A stretch of 55,745 bases of DNA from Myxococcales bacterium (GCA_019637115.1 JAHBWH010000034.1:1-55745); one strand, 5' to 3'; positions 43,336 to 52,513 are shown, counted from the first letter of the stretch. The notes: generated from the sequence alone by a model not told the origin. Numbers and translations: made by a program.

Positions 43336-45081
43336 ATGAAGATCGTCTGTGACAACTGCGGAGCCAAGTACTCGATCGCCGACGAGAAGGTCGCCGGCAA
43401 GGTCTTCAAGATCCGCTGCAAGAAGTGCACACACGTCATCGTCGTCCGTGGCGACCAGGTCGCCGAGGGCGAGCAGGCCGCCGCCGCGCAGGGCTTCGAC
43501 TACGGCGGAGAGGCCGTGTGGCACGTCGTCGTCGATGGAGACCAGCAGGGTCCCTTCTCGCCCGATCAGCTCGCGGCGATGATGACGGAAGGCACGATCG
43601 ACTGGGAGGCCTACGTCTGGAAGGAAGGCTTCGACGGCTGGAAGCCGGCGCGGGACATCCCCGAGCTGGTCACCGCCATCAGCGGAGAGCCGGCGCAGGA
43701 CGACGCAGGGGGCGGCGCGTTCGGGGCGGCGGCTGCTGGCGGCGATCTGGGTGAGGATCCCTTCGCGGGCGCCGCGGCCGCGAGCCCGTTCGGACAGGTC
43801 GACGCCTTCGGCGCCGCGCCCGCCGCGCGCGCGTCGAGCGACGCGGGCGCGGACCTCTTCGCGCAATCCGATCCGGCGAGCAGCCCCTTCGGCGGCGGCG
43901 TCGACGACGACGTCGTGGCGTCGACCCCGAGCCCGCGGGTCTCGGCCGAGCAGGCCTCGATGACCGGCCAGCGCAACGAGAATTCGGTGCTCTTCTCGCT
44001 CTCGAACCTCCAGGCGCTCGCCACGGGCGGGCCCGCGAGCGGCCCGAGCGCGCCCACGCCGCTCGCCAGCAGCGGCCCCAAGGCCGGCCACGCGACGGGC
44101 GAGGGGTCCGGCCTCATCGACATCCGCGCGCTCGCGAGCGCGACGGCCTCGACGGGTTCGGGCGGCGCCGGTCGCACGGGTGAGAAGGCCGCCCCCGACG
44201 ACCTCCTCTCGATCGGCGGCTCCGGCGGCCTCGGCTCCTCGCTCGGCGCGCCCGTGCTCGCCCCCGTGGCAGCCGAGCCGGAGAAGGACAACAAGCCCCT
44301 CATCATCGGGCTCTCGGTCGCTGGCGTCGCCGTCGTCGGCCTCATCGTGGCGCTCGTCGTCATCCTGACCCGGCCGTCCGAGCCCGTCGCGGCGGTCGCG
44401 ACGGGCGCCGCGCCGCAGGCTGCGGGCGGAGAGCTCGCGAACCCGAACGCCGCCACGCCATCGCCTGCGGCCGCGACGGCGATCGAGGCGGCCGTCCCAG
44501 CACCTGCGGCGGCCGCCCCGACGGCGATGGCCGAGGAGGCCGCGGCCGCGGACTCGGACTCGGACTCGAGCGCGAGCGGGAGCAGCAGCGGCTCGGGCTC
44601 CCGAGGCAGCTCGGCCATGCGAGATCGCGGCGGGTCGGCGTCGGCGCCTGCCGCCCGCTCCACCTCGATGGACAGCGCGCCCGCCGCCGCGGCCGCCCCT
44701 GCCGCGATGACGGGCATGGCCTCGGGTAGCATCGACGACCTCCTCGACCGCGCGCTTGGCGGCGGAGGCACCCCGATGGCGAGCGCCATGGCCGCTGCTG
44801 CGCCGGCCGCGATGTCGAACCTCCCCGACCAGCCCTCCCCCAACGAGGTGCGGAGCGCGCTGCAGGGCGTCGCGCGGCAGGTGCAGAGCTGCGGTGGCGG
44901 CTCGGCCGGCGTGGCGACGGCGGCCATCACCTTCGCGAACACGGGCCGCGTCAGCAACGTGAACGTCACGGGCGTGCCGCCAGCGGTGCAGTCCTGCGTC
45001 GCCCGCGGCGTCCGCAACGCCCGCGTCTCGCCCTTCTCTCGCCCCACGCTGAACGTGAACTTCCCGTTCCGCGTTCAGTGA
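43336..45081 (+). CDS. GltJ/AgmX-like protein: zinc ribbon, GYF, TM, AgmX/PglI domain
   Basis: A 581-residue protein. C5-x2-C8...C28-x2-C31 form an N-terminal zinc ribbon (MKIVCDNCGAKY). Residues about 60-105 match a GYF domain (WHVVVDGDQQGPFSPDQLAA, then WKEGFDGWKPARDI). A long disordered Ala/Gly/Ser region leads to one membrane helix (IIGLSVAGVAVVGLIVALVV, about 319-344) and a periplasmic low-complexity linker with DSDSDSSASG. The end (EVRSALQGVARQVQSCGGGS, then VPPAVQSCVARGVRNARVSP) resembles the AgmX/PglI C-terminal domain. In M. xanthus this order belongs to GltJ, whose zinc ribbon and GYF face the cytoplasm and regulate gliding machinery. No other glt or agl gene is here. Confidence 0.9.
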   Translation: MKIVCDNCGAKYSIADEKVAGKVFKIRCKKCTHVIVVRGDQVAEGEQAAAAQGFDYGGEAVWHVVVDGDQQGPFSPDQLAAMMTEGTIDWEAYVWKEGFDGWKPARDIPELVTAISGEPAQDDAGGGAFGAAAAGGDLGEDPFAGAAAASPFGQVDAFGAAPAARASSDAGADLFAQSDPASSPFGGGVDDDVVASTPSPRVSAEQASMTGQRNENSVLFSLSNLQALATGGPASGPSAPTPLASSGPKAGHATGEGSGLIDIRALASATASTGSGGAGRTGEKAAPDDLLSIGGSGGLGSSLGAPVLAPVAAEPEKDNKPLIIGLSVAGVAVVGLIVALVVILTRPSEPVAAVATGAAPQAAGGELANPNAATPSPAAATAIEAAVPAPAAAAPTAMAEEAAAADSDSDSSASGSSSGSGSRGSSAMRDRGGSASAPAARSTSMDSAPAAAAAPAAMTGMASGSIDDLLDRALGGGGTPMASAMAAAAPAAMSNLPDQPSPNEVRSALQGVARQVQSCGGGSAGVATAAITFANTGRVSNVNVTGVPPAVQSCVARGVRNARVSPFSRPTLNVNFPFRVQ

Positions 45082-45154
45082 AGGTTCCCAAGCGGAACGT
45101 GGTCGCCCACGAGATGCTTCGGGAGTCTGGCGCGAGCCAGATGACGTAACGAGA

Positions 45155-45181
45155 GGCCCCCGCCAAGGGGGCCTTTTTTTC
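45155..45181 (+). terminator. Rho-independent terminator
   Basis: GGCCCCC, loop GCCAA, GGGGGCC, then eight Ts. This is the only textbook intrinsic terminator I see in the window. It ends the GltJ-like transcript 74 bp after the stop codon. Confidence 0.92.
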
Positions 45182-45299
45182 GACCGCGTCGGGGGACTCC
45201 CTGTCCCCATTTGTCCCGTCGAGGTGTATTATTCCTGCTCACCGGTTATTCTATCGTTCGAGGGCACCACGCCCCCAACGTCGAACCGATACGGACACC

Positions 45300-46268
45300 G
45301 TGCGCGCGCTTCGACTCTCACTCCTCCTCCTCGCGGCTTCGAGCTTCTCGTCGGCTCACGCGCAGAGCGCCGAGCAGACGAACGCCGAGGCGTCCGATCG
45401 CGTCGCCACGGGCGACGCCGTCCAGAACCGGCAGACCGCCGCGCAAGCGTACGATCGCGCGGCGTCGCTCTATGTCGCCGGCGAGTTCGCGCAGGCCGGG
45501 CAGTGGTTCATGACCGCGTACCGGCTCGCGCCCTCTCGCGCGGCGCTGGTGCAGGCGGTCCGCTCCTACCAGCGCAGCGGCGACCTGCTGCGCGCGGGCA
45601 CGCTCGCGCTGCTCCTCGGCGAGTCGTACCCCAACGACGCCGCGGCGACCGAGCTCGCGACCCAGCTCATCGAGGAGGCCGGGCGCCGCGCAATCTTCAT
45701 GACGGTCGAGTGCGACGGCTGCACGGTCGAGGTCGACGGCCGACTCCTCGGGACCCAGGGCGCGTTCCTGCGCTCGGGGCAGAGCCACCGCTTGATCGCC
45801 CACTTCGGCGACGTGGCCGTCGAGCGAGAGGTCCGCGGGGCCGACGGAGAGCAGGTCGTCGTGGCGATCGAGCGGCCCGCCGAGGCGACGGTCGACCAGA
45901 CGCCCACCGACGAGACACCGACCAGCGAGGACCCCGCGCCAGCGCGGAGGCGCGGCCTCTCACCGCATTATTTCGTGACGGGGGTGATCACCACCGCCGC
46001 CCTCGGGGGGCTGACCGTGTGGTCGGGGCTGAACACGCTCTCCGGCGTCGACGCCTACGAGGCCAACCCAACCCAAGAGGCCTACGACCGCGGGGTTCGC
46101 CGCGAGCGGCGCACGAACGCCTTCATCGGCCTCACCGCCGCCGCCGCCGTGACGACCGCCGTGCTGGCGATCCTCACGAACTTCAAGGGAGACGACGCGC
46201 CCCGCACCCGCGCCGCGATCGCGCCGACCGCCAACGGCGCCATCTTCGTCCTGGAGGGATCGCTATGA
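45300..46268 (+). CDS. TPR/PEGA-domain envelope protein
   Basis: A 322-residue protein with signal peptide VRALRLSLLLLAASSFSSAH, cleaved before AQS. Residues about 45-115 are TPR-like helices (YDRAASLYVAGEFAQAGQWF, ALVQAVRSYQRSGDLLRAG). Then comes a PEGA-type beta repeat (CDGCTVEVDGRLLGTQGAFL, VAVEREVRGADGEQVVVAIE). Two hydrophobic segments follow (HYFVTGVITTAALGGLTV; FIGLTAAAAVTTAVLAIL). It is the first gene of a run whose starts all overlap the previous stops, so it probably assembles with the kinase. PEGA domains are typical of surface-associated myxobacterial proteins. No clear Shine-Dalgarno precedes the GTG. Confidence 0.88.
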   Translation: MRALRLSLLLLAASSFSSAHAQSAEQTNAEASDRVATGDAVQNRQTAAQAYDRAASLYVAGEFAQAGQWFMTAYRLAPSRAALVQAVRSYQRSGDLLRAGTLALLLGESYPNDAAATELATQLIEEAGRRAIFMTVECDGCTVEVDGRLLGTQGAFLRSGQSHRLIAHFGDVAVEREVRGADGEQVVVAIERPAEATVDQTPTDETPTSEDPAPARRRGLSPHYFVTGVITTAALGGLTVWSGLNTLSGVDAYEANPTQEAYDRGVRRERRTNAFIGLTAAAAVTTAVLAILTNFKGDDAPRTRAAIAPTANGAIFVLEGSL

Positions 46269-47899
46269 GCCCCCCGAGCATGAACGACGGACCGCCCACG
46301 GGCTCGCTGCAGGCCGTCAGCCCCGTCCTGCCCGGCGTGGGCGGGCTTCCCTCGGCCTTCCTCGGCCGCTACCAGCTCCTCGCGAAGCTCGCGTCGGGCG
46401 GCATGGCGACGGTGTACCTGGGCCGCATCGCGGCCGTCGCCGGCTTCGATCGGCGGGTCGCCATCAAGGTGCTGCACCCGCACCTCTCCGAGGACCCGAA
46501 CGTCCGCGCGATGTTCCTCGACGAGGCGCGGCTCGCAGCGCAGATCCGACACCCGAACGTCATCCCGGTCACCGACGTCGGGGACGACCCGCAGCACGGC
46601 ACCTTCCTCGTGATGGACTACGTGGAGGGGCTGGACCTCTCGCAGATCATCCGGGGCGCGCTGAAGAAGCGCGCGCGCATCTCTCCACCAGTCGTGCTGC
46701 GGATCGTCAGCGACCTGCTCGCCGGCCTGGGCGCCGCGCACGAGCTCCACGGCCCGCATGGCGAGCCGCTCTTCGTCGTGCACCGCGACGTCTCCCCGCA
46801 CAACATCCTCGTCGGCACCGACGGCATCGCGCGCATCACGGACTTCGGCATCGCGAAGGCCGAGGGGCGCCTGTCCTCGACCAAAACCGGGCAGCTCAAG
46901 GGCAAGCTCGCGTACATGCCCCCGGAGCGCTTCGGCAAGGGCGGCGAGCGCATCGACGACGCGCGCGGCGATCTCTTCGGCGCCGCCATCGTCCTTTGGG
47001 AGGCGCTGACCGGACAGCGGCTCTTCCGTGGCGAGGACGACATCGACACCGTGCGCAAGGTCCTCGAGGCGCCGATCCAGCGGGTGTCGGAGATCCACCC
47101 TGAGCTCGCGCCGCTGGACGACGTGGTGCTCCGCGGGCTCGCGCGCGACCCGGCCGAGCGCTTCCAGACCGCCGCCGAGTTTCGCACCGCGCTCGAGCAG
47201 GCGGCGCCGAAGGTCGGAGGCGTCGCGCGCCCCGAGCAGGTCACGGCGCTGATGAAGGCGCTCATCGGGACGACGCTCGAGCAGCAGCGCGCGTCGGTCC
47301 TCTCGGCGGTGAAGATGGCCGAGGACGCCGCGACGACCGCCGGTTTTCCGCCCCACGACGAGCTCTCGACGCCGAGCGCGACGCCCTACCCACCGATGCA
47401 GAACCACGCGCGCATCTGGCAGCTCGCCGCGATCGGGCTGCTGATCGTCGTGGTCGGCCTCGGCGCCTACCTGGCGGGCCGCGGGGAGCCCGAGGCCCCA
47501 CCCATGACGATCATCGCGGCGCCCGCGGCGGAGACGACCCCGACGATCCGGAGCACGCCCGAGCCGACCGACCCCACGACTGCGGCCGTCGCGGACAGCG
47601 CGGTGGCCGCCGGGGCACCGACGGAGCCGAGCACGCCGAGCCCGTCCGCGACCGCCAGCACCGCGGTCGGCGCGCCGCAGCTCGGCGAGACCGCCGAGGG
47701 CGCAAGCGAAGGCGCAGGCGAGGACGCGCCGTCGGAGACCTCGAGACCGCGCGACGTCCGCCGTCCCCCCGTTCGCCCTGGACCCGTGGCCCAGACGATG
47801 GAGCCGGCGAGGGTCGAGACGCCGACGCCGACGCCCACGCCGACGCCGACGACGATGCGCAACGACGACGCCGTGCTCGAGAACCCTTATGCGCAGTAG
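46265..47899 (+). CDS. Transmembrane Ser/Thr protein kinase (Hanks type)
   Basis: A 544-residue kinase: glycine loop KLASGGMATVYLG (41-53), VAIK Lys68, HRDVSPHNILV (about 173-183), DFGIAKA (about 193), a P+1-like region LKGKLAYMPPERFGKGGERI and DLFGAAIVLWEALTGQRLF. The catalytic loop has Ser for the usual Lys (HRDxSPxN), a variant common in myxobacterial kinases and thought active. A membrane helix (IWQLAAIGLLIVVVGLGAYL, about 382-404) leads to a periplasmic Pro/Thr/Ala-rich tail ending TPTPTPTPTPTT. GGAGGG lies six bases upstream and the start overlaps the PEGA gene stop. It probably phosphorylates cytoplasmic targets in response to an envelope signal. Confidence 0.95.
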   Translation: MSPPSMNDGPPTGSLQAVSPVLPGVGGLPSAFLGRYQLLAKLASGGMATVYLGRIAAVAGFDRRVAIKVLHPHLSEDPNVRAMFLDEARLAAQIRHPNVIPVTDVGDDPQHGTFLVMDYVEGLDLSQIIRGALKKRARISPPVVLRIVSDLLAGLGAAHELHGPHGEPLFVVHRDVSPHNILVGTDGIARITDFGIAKAEGRLSSTKTGQLKGKLAYMPPERFGKGGERIDDARGDLFGAAIVLWEALTGQRLFRGEDDIDTVRKVLEAPIQRVSEIHPELAPLDDVVLRGLARDPAERFQTAAEFRTALEQAAPKVGGVARPEQVTALMKALIGTTLEQQRASVLSAVKMAEDAATTAGFPPHDELSTPSATPYPPMQNHARIWQLAAIGLLIVVVGLGAYLAGRGEPEAPPMTIIAAPAAETTPTIRSTPEPTDPTTAAVADSAVAAGAPTEPSTPSPSATASTAVGAPQLGETAEGASEGAGEDAPSETSRPRDVRRPPVRPGPVAQTMEPARVETPTPTPTPTPTTMRNDDAVLENPYAQ

Positions 47900-49106
47900 C
47901 CCTTCGCTTTCGACCACGTCCGCGCTCGCGCTGCTCGCCCTCGCTGCGGGCTGCAACGTCTACGACCCCGCCTTCCTGAACCGCGACGGCGGCGTCGACG
48001 GCGGCGACCCCAACACCGACGGCGGCGGCGGCATGGACGCAGACGTGGACGGCGGCATGGACGCTGGCGACACGGACGTGGACGGGGGCGCGGACGCAGG
48101 CGACGCGAGCATGGACGCGGGCGACGGCGGCATCGTCGTGTGCGAGGACCTCAAGCACCCCCCCGCGGCGCCCGAAGGAGAGCCGTCCGGCGACCGCACG
48201 CTCATCTTCGCCCTGCGCGACCCGATCCTCGACCAGCAGATGCCGGGCGCACGACATTGGTCGAGCGTCGGCTACGACCTCGACGGGCTCTGCACGTCCG
48301 GGCTCGGCTCGCACCCATGCGTCCCGCCGAGCGGCGATGCGCCGCCCGTCGACGGTGCGCGCGGCGTCGACAACGTCATGGGCTCGGCGATCTGGCCGGC
48401 CATCATCGCGGTCGATTCGAACTTCGAGTTCCGCATCGACGACCGCATGCGACGCGGCGAAGGGCTCCTCGTCCGCATCCAAGGTTGGAACGGCATGGAC
48501 GACGATCCGGAGGTCACCGTGACCCTGGCCTCGACCGTCATGGATGACGACGGCATCACCCCTCCCCCGACGCCCCGCTGGGACGGGACCGACACCTTCC
48601 TCCCGATGTACGAGATGTTCCACGACGCCGAGGGAGATCAGCCGATCTTCCTCGACACCGAGGCCTATGTCCGCGATCGGGTGGTCGTCGCTCGGCTCCC
48701 GGTCGGGGAGCTCGCGCTGCCTTGGGGCCGACGAGAAGCCCAGTGGTGGCTCCGGCTCGCCGGGGCCCACCTCGTCGGACGGATTCGAGCTGACGAGCAG
48801 CGGCTCGAGAACGTCGTGCTCTTCGGCCGGTACGACCCCTACGACCTCTACACCACCCTCGACGAGTTCGGCACCTTCGACACCGACCGGACCCTCTGCG
48901 GCGGCACGCGCGAGCGCCGCGACCTCGAGGACCTCATCGCGTCGATGATGGACATCCGCCTCGACCCGACCGCCTCCGATCCGGACGCCACGTGCGACGC
49001 CCTGAGCTTCGCGCTCGGCTTCACGGGGTATCGCGGACAGTGGGGCCCCCTCTGGTCGAACATCATCTTCGGTGCCCCCACGTGTCGTGATACTCCCTTC
49101 CCATGA
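47889..49106 (+). CDS. Lipoprotein with Asp/Gly-rich spacer
   Basis: A 405-residue lipoprotein: LALLALAAGC lipobox, then NVYDPAFLNRDGGVDGGDPN and a long Asp/Gly spacer to about residue 88. The folded part is beta-rich with several Trp and Cys residues (HWSSVGYDLDGLCTSGLGSH, MGSAIWPAIIAVDSNFEFRI, LLVRIQGWNGMDDDPEVTVT). The start lies 11 bp inside the kinase gene and the stop overlaps the next start, so all four genes are coupled. Family unknown. I infer a surface partner of the kinase or of the outer-membrane barrel. Confidence 0.85.
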   Translation: MRSSPSLSTTSALALLALAAGCNVYDPAFLNRDGGVDGGDPNTDGGGGMDADVDGGMDAGDTDVDGGADAGDASMDAGDGGIVVCEDLKHPPAAPEGEPSGDRTLIFALRDPILDQQMPGARHWSSVGYDLDGLCTSGLGSHPCVPPSGDAPPVDGARGVDNVMGSAIWPAIIAVDSNFEFRIDDRMRRGEGLLVRIQGWNGMDDDPEVTVTLASTVMDDDGITPPPTPRWDGTDTFLPMYEMFHDAEGDQPIFLDTEAYVRDRVVVARLPVGELALPWGRREAQWWLRLAGAHLVGRIRADEQRLENVVLFGRYDPYDLYTTLDEFGTFDTDRTLCGGTRERRDLEDLIASMMDIRLDPTASDPDATCDALSFALGFTGYRGQWGPLWSNIIFGAPTCRDTPFP

Positions 49107-49711
49107 AGGCGTTCACGACCCGCGTCGGCGCGTTGGCGCTCGTCGCCCTCGGACTCTCCTCGCTCGCTCCAGCGTCCGCCGCCGCGGAGGACAAGACACG
49201 CGTCTCCTTGTACTTCGCGCTCGGCGCGGGGGGACAGTCCACCGCGCGTGTCGAAGGCCGCTCCACGAGCGGTGGCCTCGACCCGACGCTCGGCGCCGGC
49301 CTCCGCCTCGAGTACCTGGTGCTCGAGTACCTCGCGATCGGCGGGATGTTCGAGATGGGTGGCTACAAATACGATGGCCGCTCGCGTGAGGCCGACCTCT
49401 ACTTCGACTTCGACGCTTGGGTGAAGGGCCGCTACGTCTTCGACCTCGGCTCGTTGAAGCTCGAGGCCTACCTCGGCCTTCCCTTCGGGCTGACCGCCTT
49501 CCGGCCTGACCGCGCCGACAACGAGGTCGGGTTCAACACCGGCCTGCTCGGCGGCGCCTCGCTGCTCTTCGACCGCTTCGCGCTCTTCGCCGAGCTCGGC
49601 TGGCGCCGACGCCAGTTCCGGAGGAGCGAGTCGATCTTCGGCATCGACATCGTCGCGCGGGTCTTCACGAACCAGCTCGCGATGCACTTCGGCGCGACCG
49701 TGTTCTTCTGA
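49103..49711 (+). CDS. Outer-membrane beta-barrel protein
   Basis: A 202-residue protein with signal peptide MKAFTTRVGALALVALGLSS, cleaved after ASAAAE. The rest alternates amphipathic strands (RVSLYFALGAGGQSTARVEG, LRLEYLVLEYLAIGGMFEMG, WVKGRYVFDLGSLKLEAYLG, RFALFAELGWRRRQFRR) and ends HFGATVFF with a C-terminal Phe, the outer-membrane assembly signal. About eight strands are likely (OmpA/OmpW size). It is the last of the coupled kinase operon. Its transcript may end in the GTCCGA tract downstream. Confidence 0.88.
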   Translation: MKAFTTRVGALALVALGLSSLAPASAAAEDKTRVSLYFALGAGGQSTARVEGRSTSGGLDPTLGAGLRLEYLVLEYLAIGGMFEMGGYKYDGRSREADLYFDFDAWVKGRYVFDLGSLKLEAYLGLPFGLTAFRPDRADNEVGFNTGLLGGASLLFDRFALFAELGWRRRQFRRSESIFGIDIVARVFTNQLAMHFGATVFF

Positions 49712-49721
49712 GTCGAGCGAC

Positions 49722-49766
49722 CGAGTCCGAGTCCGAGTCCGAGAGTCCGAGTCTGAATCCGAGTCC
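49722..49766. repeat. Short GAGTCC hexamer tract
   Basis: Seven degenerate GAGTCC units start 11 bp after the barrel gene stop. Confidence 0.7.
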
Positions 49767-49809
49767 CTTGGCGGACGAGGGGGGCTCACGCTCCTGTCCC
49801 GACATCGGT

Positions 49810-49815
49810 TATTCT
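49810..49815 (+). promoter_or_regulatory. Putative -10 box TATTCT for the CAP gene
   Basis: CGGTTATTCT also occurs at 45243-45252, upstream of the kinase operon. Here it ends eight bases before the ATG at 49824, so a leaderless transcript is likely. Confidence 0.4.
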
Positions 49816-49823
49816 CGTCGGCC

Positions 49824-50984
49824 ATGCGGTCATGGATCGGGTCCGTAGGGCTGTGCGCCGCGCTCGCGGCGTGCACGGGGACGCTCACGTCGACCGAGCC
49901 GGGCCTGCAGGGGCGAGAGGACGCGGGCAGCGTCACGACCGACGCCGCGCTCGATGCTTCGACCGCACTGGACGCGGAGCTCGCCGACGCCTCGGGCGAG
50001 GACGCTTCGACGGCGGCCGACGCGGGCGTCGACGCCGGCCCGACCGATCCGTGCACGGGCGTGAGCTGCGGCGCGGGGGCCGAGTGCGACCCGCGCACGC
50101 GCGCCTGCGCGTGCCGACCGGGCTTCGTCGACGACGGCACGGGCTGCGTCGCGCCTCCCCCGGGCGACCCAGGCACCCGCTCCGACGACGAGGTCTGCGC
50201 GGCCTGGCGCGAAGGGCAGATCGAGAACGGCTCTCCCGCGTGGACCGGCGACGGAACGACGTGCGGCCCGGGGACGATGTCGTTCGAGGGCATCGAGGAC
50301 ACGCTCCGCCGCATCAACGTCTACCGCTGGCTCGCGGGCCTGCCACCGGTCGTCGACCAGCCGAGCGAGCACGCCGCGCAGATGGAGTGCGCGGCGATGA
50401 TGAGCGCGAATGGCCAGCTCTCGCACTCTCCGCCGATGAGCTGGAGCTGCTACACGGCCGGGGGCGCGGGCGCCGCGGGTCGCTCGAACATCGCGCTCGG
50501 CTACGGGACGCCGGGCGCCGCCATCGCGGGCTACATGCTCGACCGCAACGTCGAGAGCCTCGGCCACCGCCGCTGGATCCTCACACCGCGGCTCGGCCGC
50601 GTGGGCATCGGCTTCAGCTCGTCGGGCGGCCGACCGGGCCAATGCCTCAGCGTCTTCGACGGAAGTGGGCCTGGCAGCGACCGACGCTGGACCGCCTATC
50701 CGAACCAAGGGCCCGCGCCGATCGAGCTCACGACCGGCGAGTGGTCCTTCCAGGCGCACGGCGTATCGTTCACGGGGTCGACGAGCGCAACGGTCACGCG
50801 CCTCTCCGACGGAGAGACGATGGCGGTGATGACCCGTCGCCTCGGCGGCGGCGGCCTCATGCCGACCCTCGCGATGACACGCCAAGGATGGAACGCGGAG
50901 GCTGGCGAGACCTACCGCGTCACCATCACGGAGCTCAGCGACGGTGAGCTGAGCTACGACGTCCAGGTCGTGAGCTGCCGCTGA
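49824..50984 (+). CDS. CAP (SCP/PR-1)-domain lipoprotein with EGF-like module
   Basis: A 386-residue lipoprotein: SVGLCAALAAC lipobox, then an Asp/Ala-rich spacer. Residues about 75-112 form an EGF-like unit (CTGVSCGAGAECDPRTRACA, then CRPGFVDDGTGC). A CAP/SCP-like domain follows: INVYRWLAGLPPVVDQPSEH, AAQMECAAMMSANGQLSHSP, NVESLGHRRWILTPRLGRVG. His residues in the H/HRRW region and before NGQLSHSP may bind metal. The last 90 residues look like a beta-sandwich. CAP proteins occur in secreted bacterial proteins of varied or unknown role. The EGF-like module hints at protein binding outside the cell. Confidence 0.88.
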   Translation: MRSWIGSVGLCAALAACTGTLTSTEPGLQGREDAGSVTTDAALDASTALDAELADASGEDASTAADAGVDAGPTDPCTGVSCGAGAECDPRTRACACRPGFVDDGTGCVAPPPGDPGTRSDDEVCAAWREGQIENGSPAWTGDGTTCGPGTMSFEGIEDTLRRINVYRWLAGLPPVVDQPSEHAAQMECAAMMSANGQLSHSPPMSWSCYTAGGAGAAGRSNIALGYGTPGAAIAGYMLDRNVESLGHRRWILTPRLGRVGIGFSSSGGRPGQCLSVFDGSGPGSDRRWTAYPNQGPAPIELTTGEWSFQAHGVSFTGSTSATVTRLSDGETMAVMTRRLGGGGLMPTLAMTRQGWNAEAGETYRVTITELSDGELSYDVQVVSCR

Positions 50985-51002
50985 TCCGGACGCACGCACG
51001 AC

Positions 51003-52412
51003 TTAGAGGAAGGGCTGGCCGAGGAAGAGCGCCGCGTTGCGGTAGCGTGGCAGGACGCGCGTCTCCTGCGCGTGGGGACGCGCGCTCGCGATCCGCGCGT
51101 CGACCGCCGCCTCGAGCGTCCGCGCGAGCCCCTCGTCGTAGACCTCGACACCGATCTCGAAATTGAGCCGCAGGCTGCGTGGGTCCCAGTTCGGGCTGCC
51201 GACGAAGGACCACGCGCCGTCGACGACGAGGAGCTTCGCGTGATCGAAGGGCGGCGGCGTCCGCCAGACGTGCACGTTCTGGAGCGAGCGATCGAGCAGG
51301 TGCTGCGTCGCCCAGTCGACGAAGCGCAGGTTCCCCTGCGCAGGGACCACCACGTCGACACGCACGCCTCGACGCGCCGCCGTCTCGAGCGCGGCGACGA
51401 GCGGCGCGTCGGGGAGGAAGTAGGGGGTGACCACCGCGATTCGATGGCGCGCCTCACCGAGCGCCGCGAACATCGCGTTCCATGCGCGGTCGAGGTCGTC
51501 GTCGGGGCCGTCGGTGACCACGCGGCAGCGCGCCTCGCCGGCCTCGTGCTCCTCGGCCTCGTAGGCGTGCTCGAAGTGCTCCCCCGTCGCGAAGAGCCAG
51601 TCCTCGGCGAAGGCCTCGCCGAGCTGCCGCGCGACGGGGCCCTCGAAGCGGAAGTGGTAGTCGCGCGTCGGGCTGCGCGGCTCACCTCCGAGCACGTGAT
51701 CGGGGCGGATGTTCAGCCCGCCCGCGAAGCCGACCCGTCCGTCCACGACGAGCACCTTCCGGTGGTTGCGCAGGTTCGCGTACGGCCAGCGCCACGGCGG
51801 GAAGGCGGGCATGAAGCGCCGCGCCTTCACCCCGCGCCGCGCGAGCGCCTTCGTGATCGCGGGCGTGCCGTAGCGCTCACCCGCCGCGTCGACGAGGACG
51901 CGCACCTCGACGCCGCGCGCGACCGCGTCGGAGAGGGCGAGCACGAAGTCCTCCCCCGGCCCCGCGAGCTCGAAGATGTACGTCTGAAAGGCGATCGTGC
52001 GCTCGGCCGCCCGGATGGCGGCGAGCATCGCCGGGTAGGCCTGGTCCCCGTCCGCGAGCGCCTCGACCGCGTTGCCGCCGACCAGCGGACGGCGGCTGAT
52101 CGCGCCGATGGCGCGCGCGAGCGGCGAGAGGTCGCCGACGTCCTCGGCGCTCACCGCGAACTCGCTCGAGCGCCGGTGCTCGGCGGGCACCGCGTCGCGC
52201 ATCGCGAGCACACGCCGGCGGATGCGGTTGATGCCGAGCAGCAGGTAGAGGATCACGCCGATGAAGGGCGAGAGCCAAGCGAGCGCGATCCAGCTCAGCG
52301 TCGACCGCGGCTCGCTCCGCGTGGCGAGCGCGTGCAGCGTGACGAGCACCGCAGACGCGAGCGCGAGGATCGCGAGCGCGAGCTGCAGGAGCGTGGTGGT
52401 CTCCTCGTCCAT
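51003..52412 (-). CDS. Cardiolipin synthase-like phospholipase D
   Basis: A 469-residue protein. Two N-terminal membrane helices (LLQLALAILALASAVLVTLH; WIALAWLSPFIGVILYLLLG) are followed by the IRRR segment typical of cardiolipin synthases. Both HKD motifs are present: NHRKVLVVDGRVGFAGGLNI (about residue 214) and FDHAKLLVVDGAWSFVGSPN (about residue 388). It would join two phosphatidylglycerols, or a phosphatidyl group and an alcohol, in the inner membrane. The start is ATG 52412; ATG 52427 with AAGGGG just upstream is an alternative. It converges on the CAP gene with 18 bp between stops. Confidence 0.93.
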   Translation of the reverse strand: MDEETTTLLQLALAILALASAVLVTLHALATRSEPRSTLSWIALAWLSPFIGVILYLLLGINRIRRRVLAMRDAVPAEHRRSSEFAVSAEDVGDLSPLARAIGAISRRPLVGGNAVEALADGDQAYPAMLAAIRAAERTIAFQTYIFELAGPGEDFVLALSDAVARGVEVRVLVDAAGERYGTPAITKALARRGVKARRFMPAFPPWRWPYANLRNHRKVLVVDGRVGFAGGLNIRPDHVLGGEPRSPTRDYHFRFEGPVARQLGEAFAEDWLFATGEHFEHAYEAEEHEAGEARCRVVTDGPDDDLDRAWNAMFAALGEARHRIAVVTPYFLPDAPLVAALETAARRGVRVDVVVPAQGNLRFVDWATQHLLDRSLQNVHVWRTPPPFDHAKLLVVDGAWSFVGSPNWDPRSLRLNFEIGVEVYDEGLARTLEAAVDARIASARPHAQETRVLPRYRNAALFLGQPFL

Positions 52413-52513
52413 TCCCCGTGGGACCATCGCCCCTTCGGGTGAGCGGAGCAAGGTGAGCGAGGGTGCACGGGGGCGGGGCGCCCGCGCGCAACGCGGCTGC
52501 CCGTCGGGGACGC

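Noticed and set aside
49718-49768. Extension of the barrel protein or a small Ser/Glu peptide
   Set aside because: The barrel ends in a typical C-terminal Phe and a stop; the following hexamer tract has no start.
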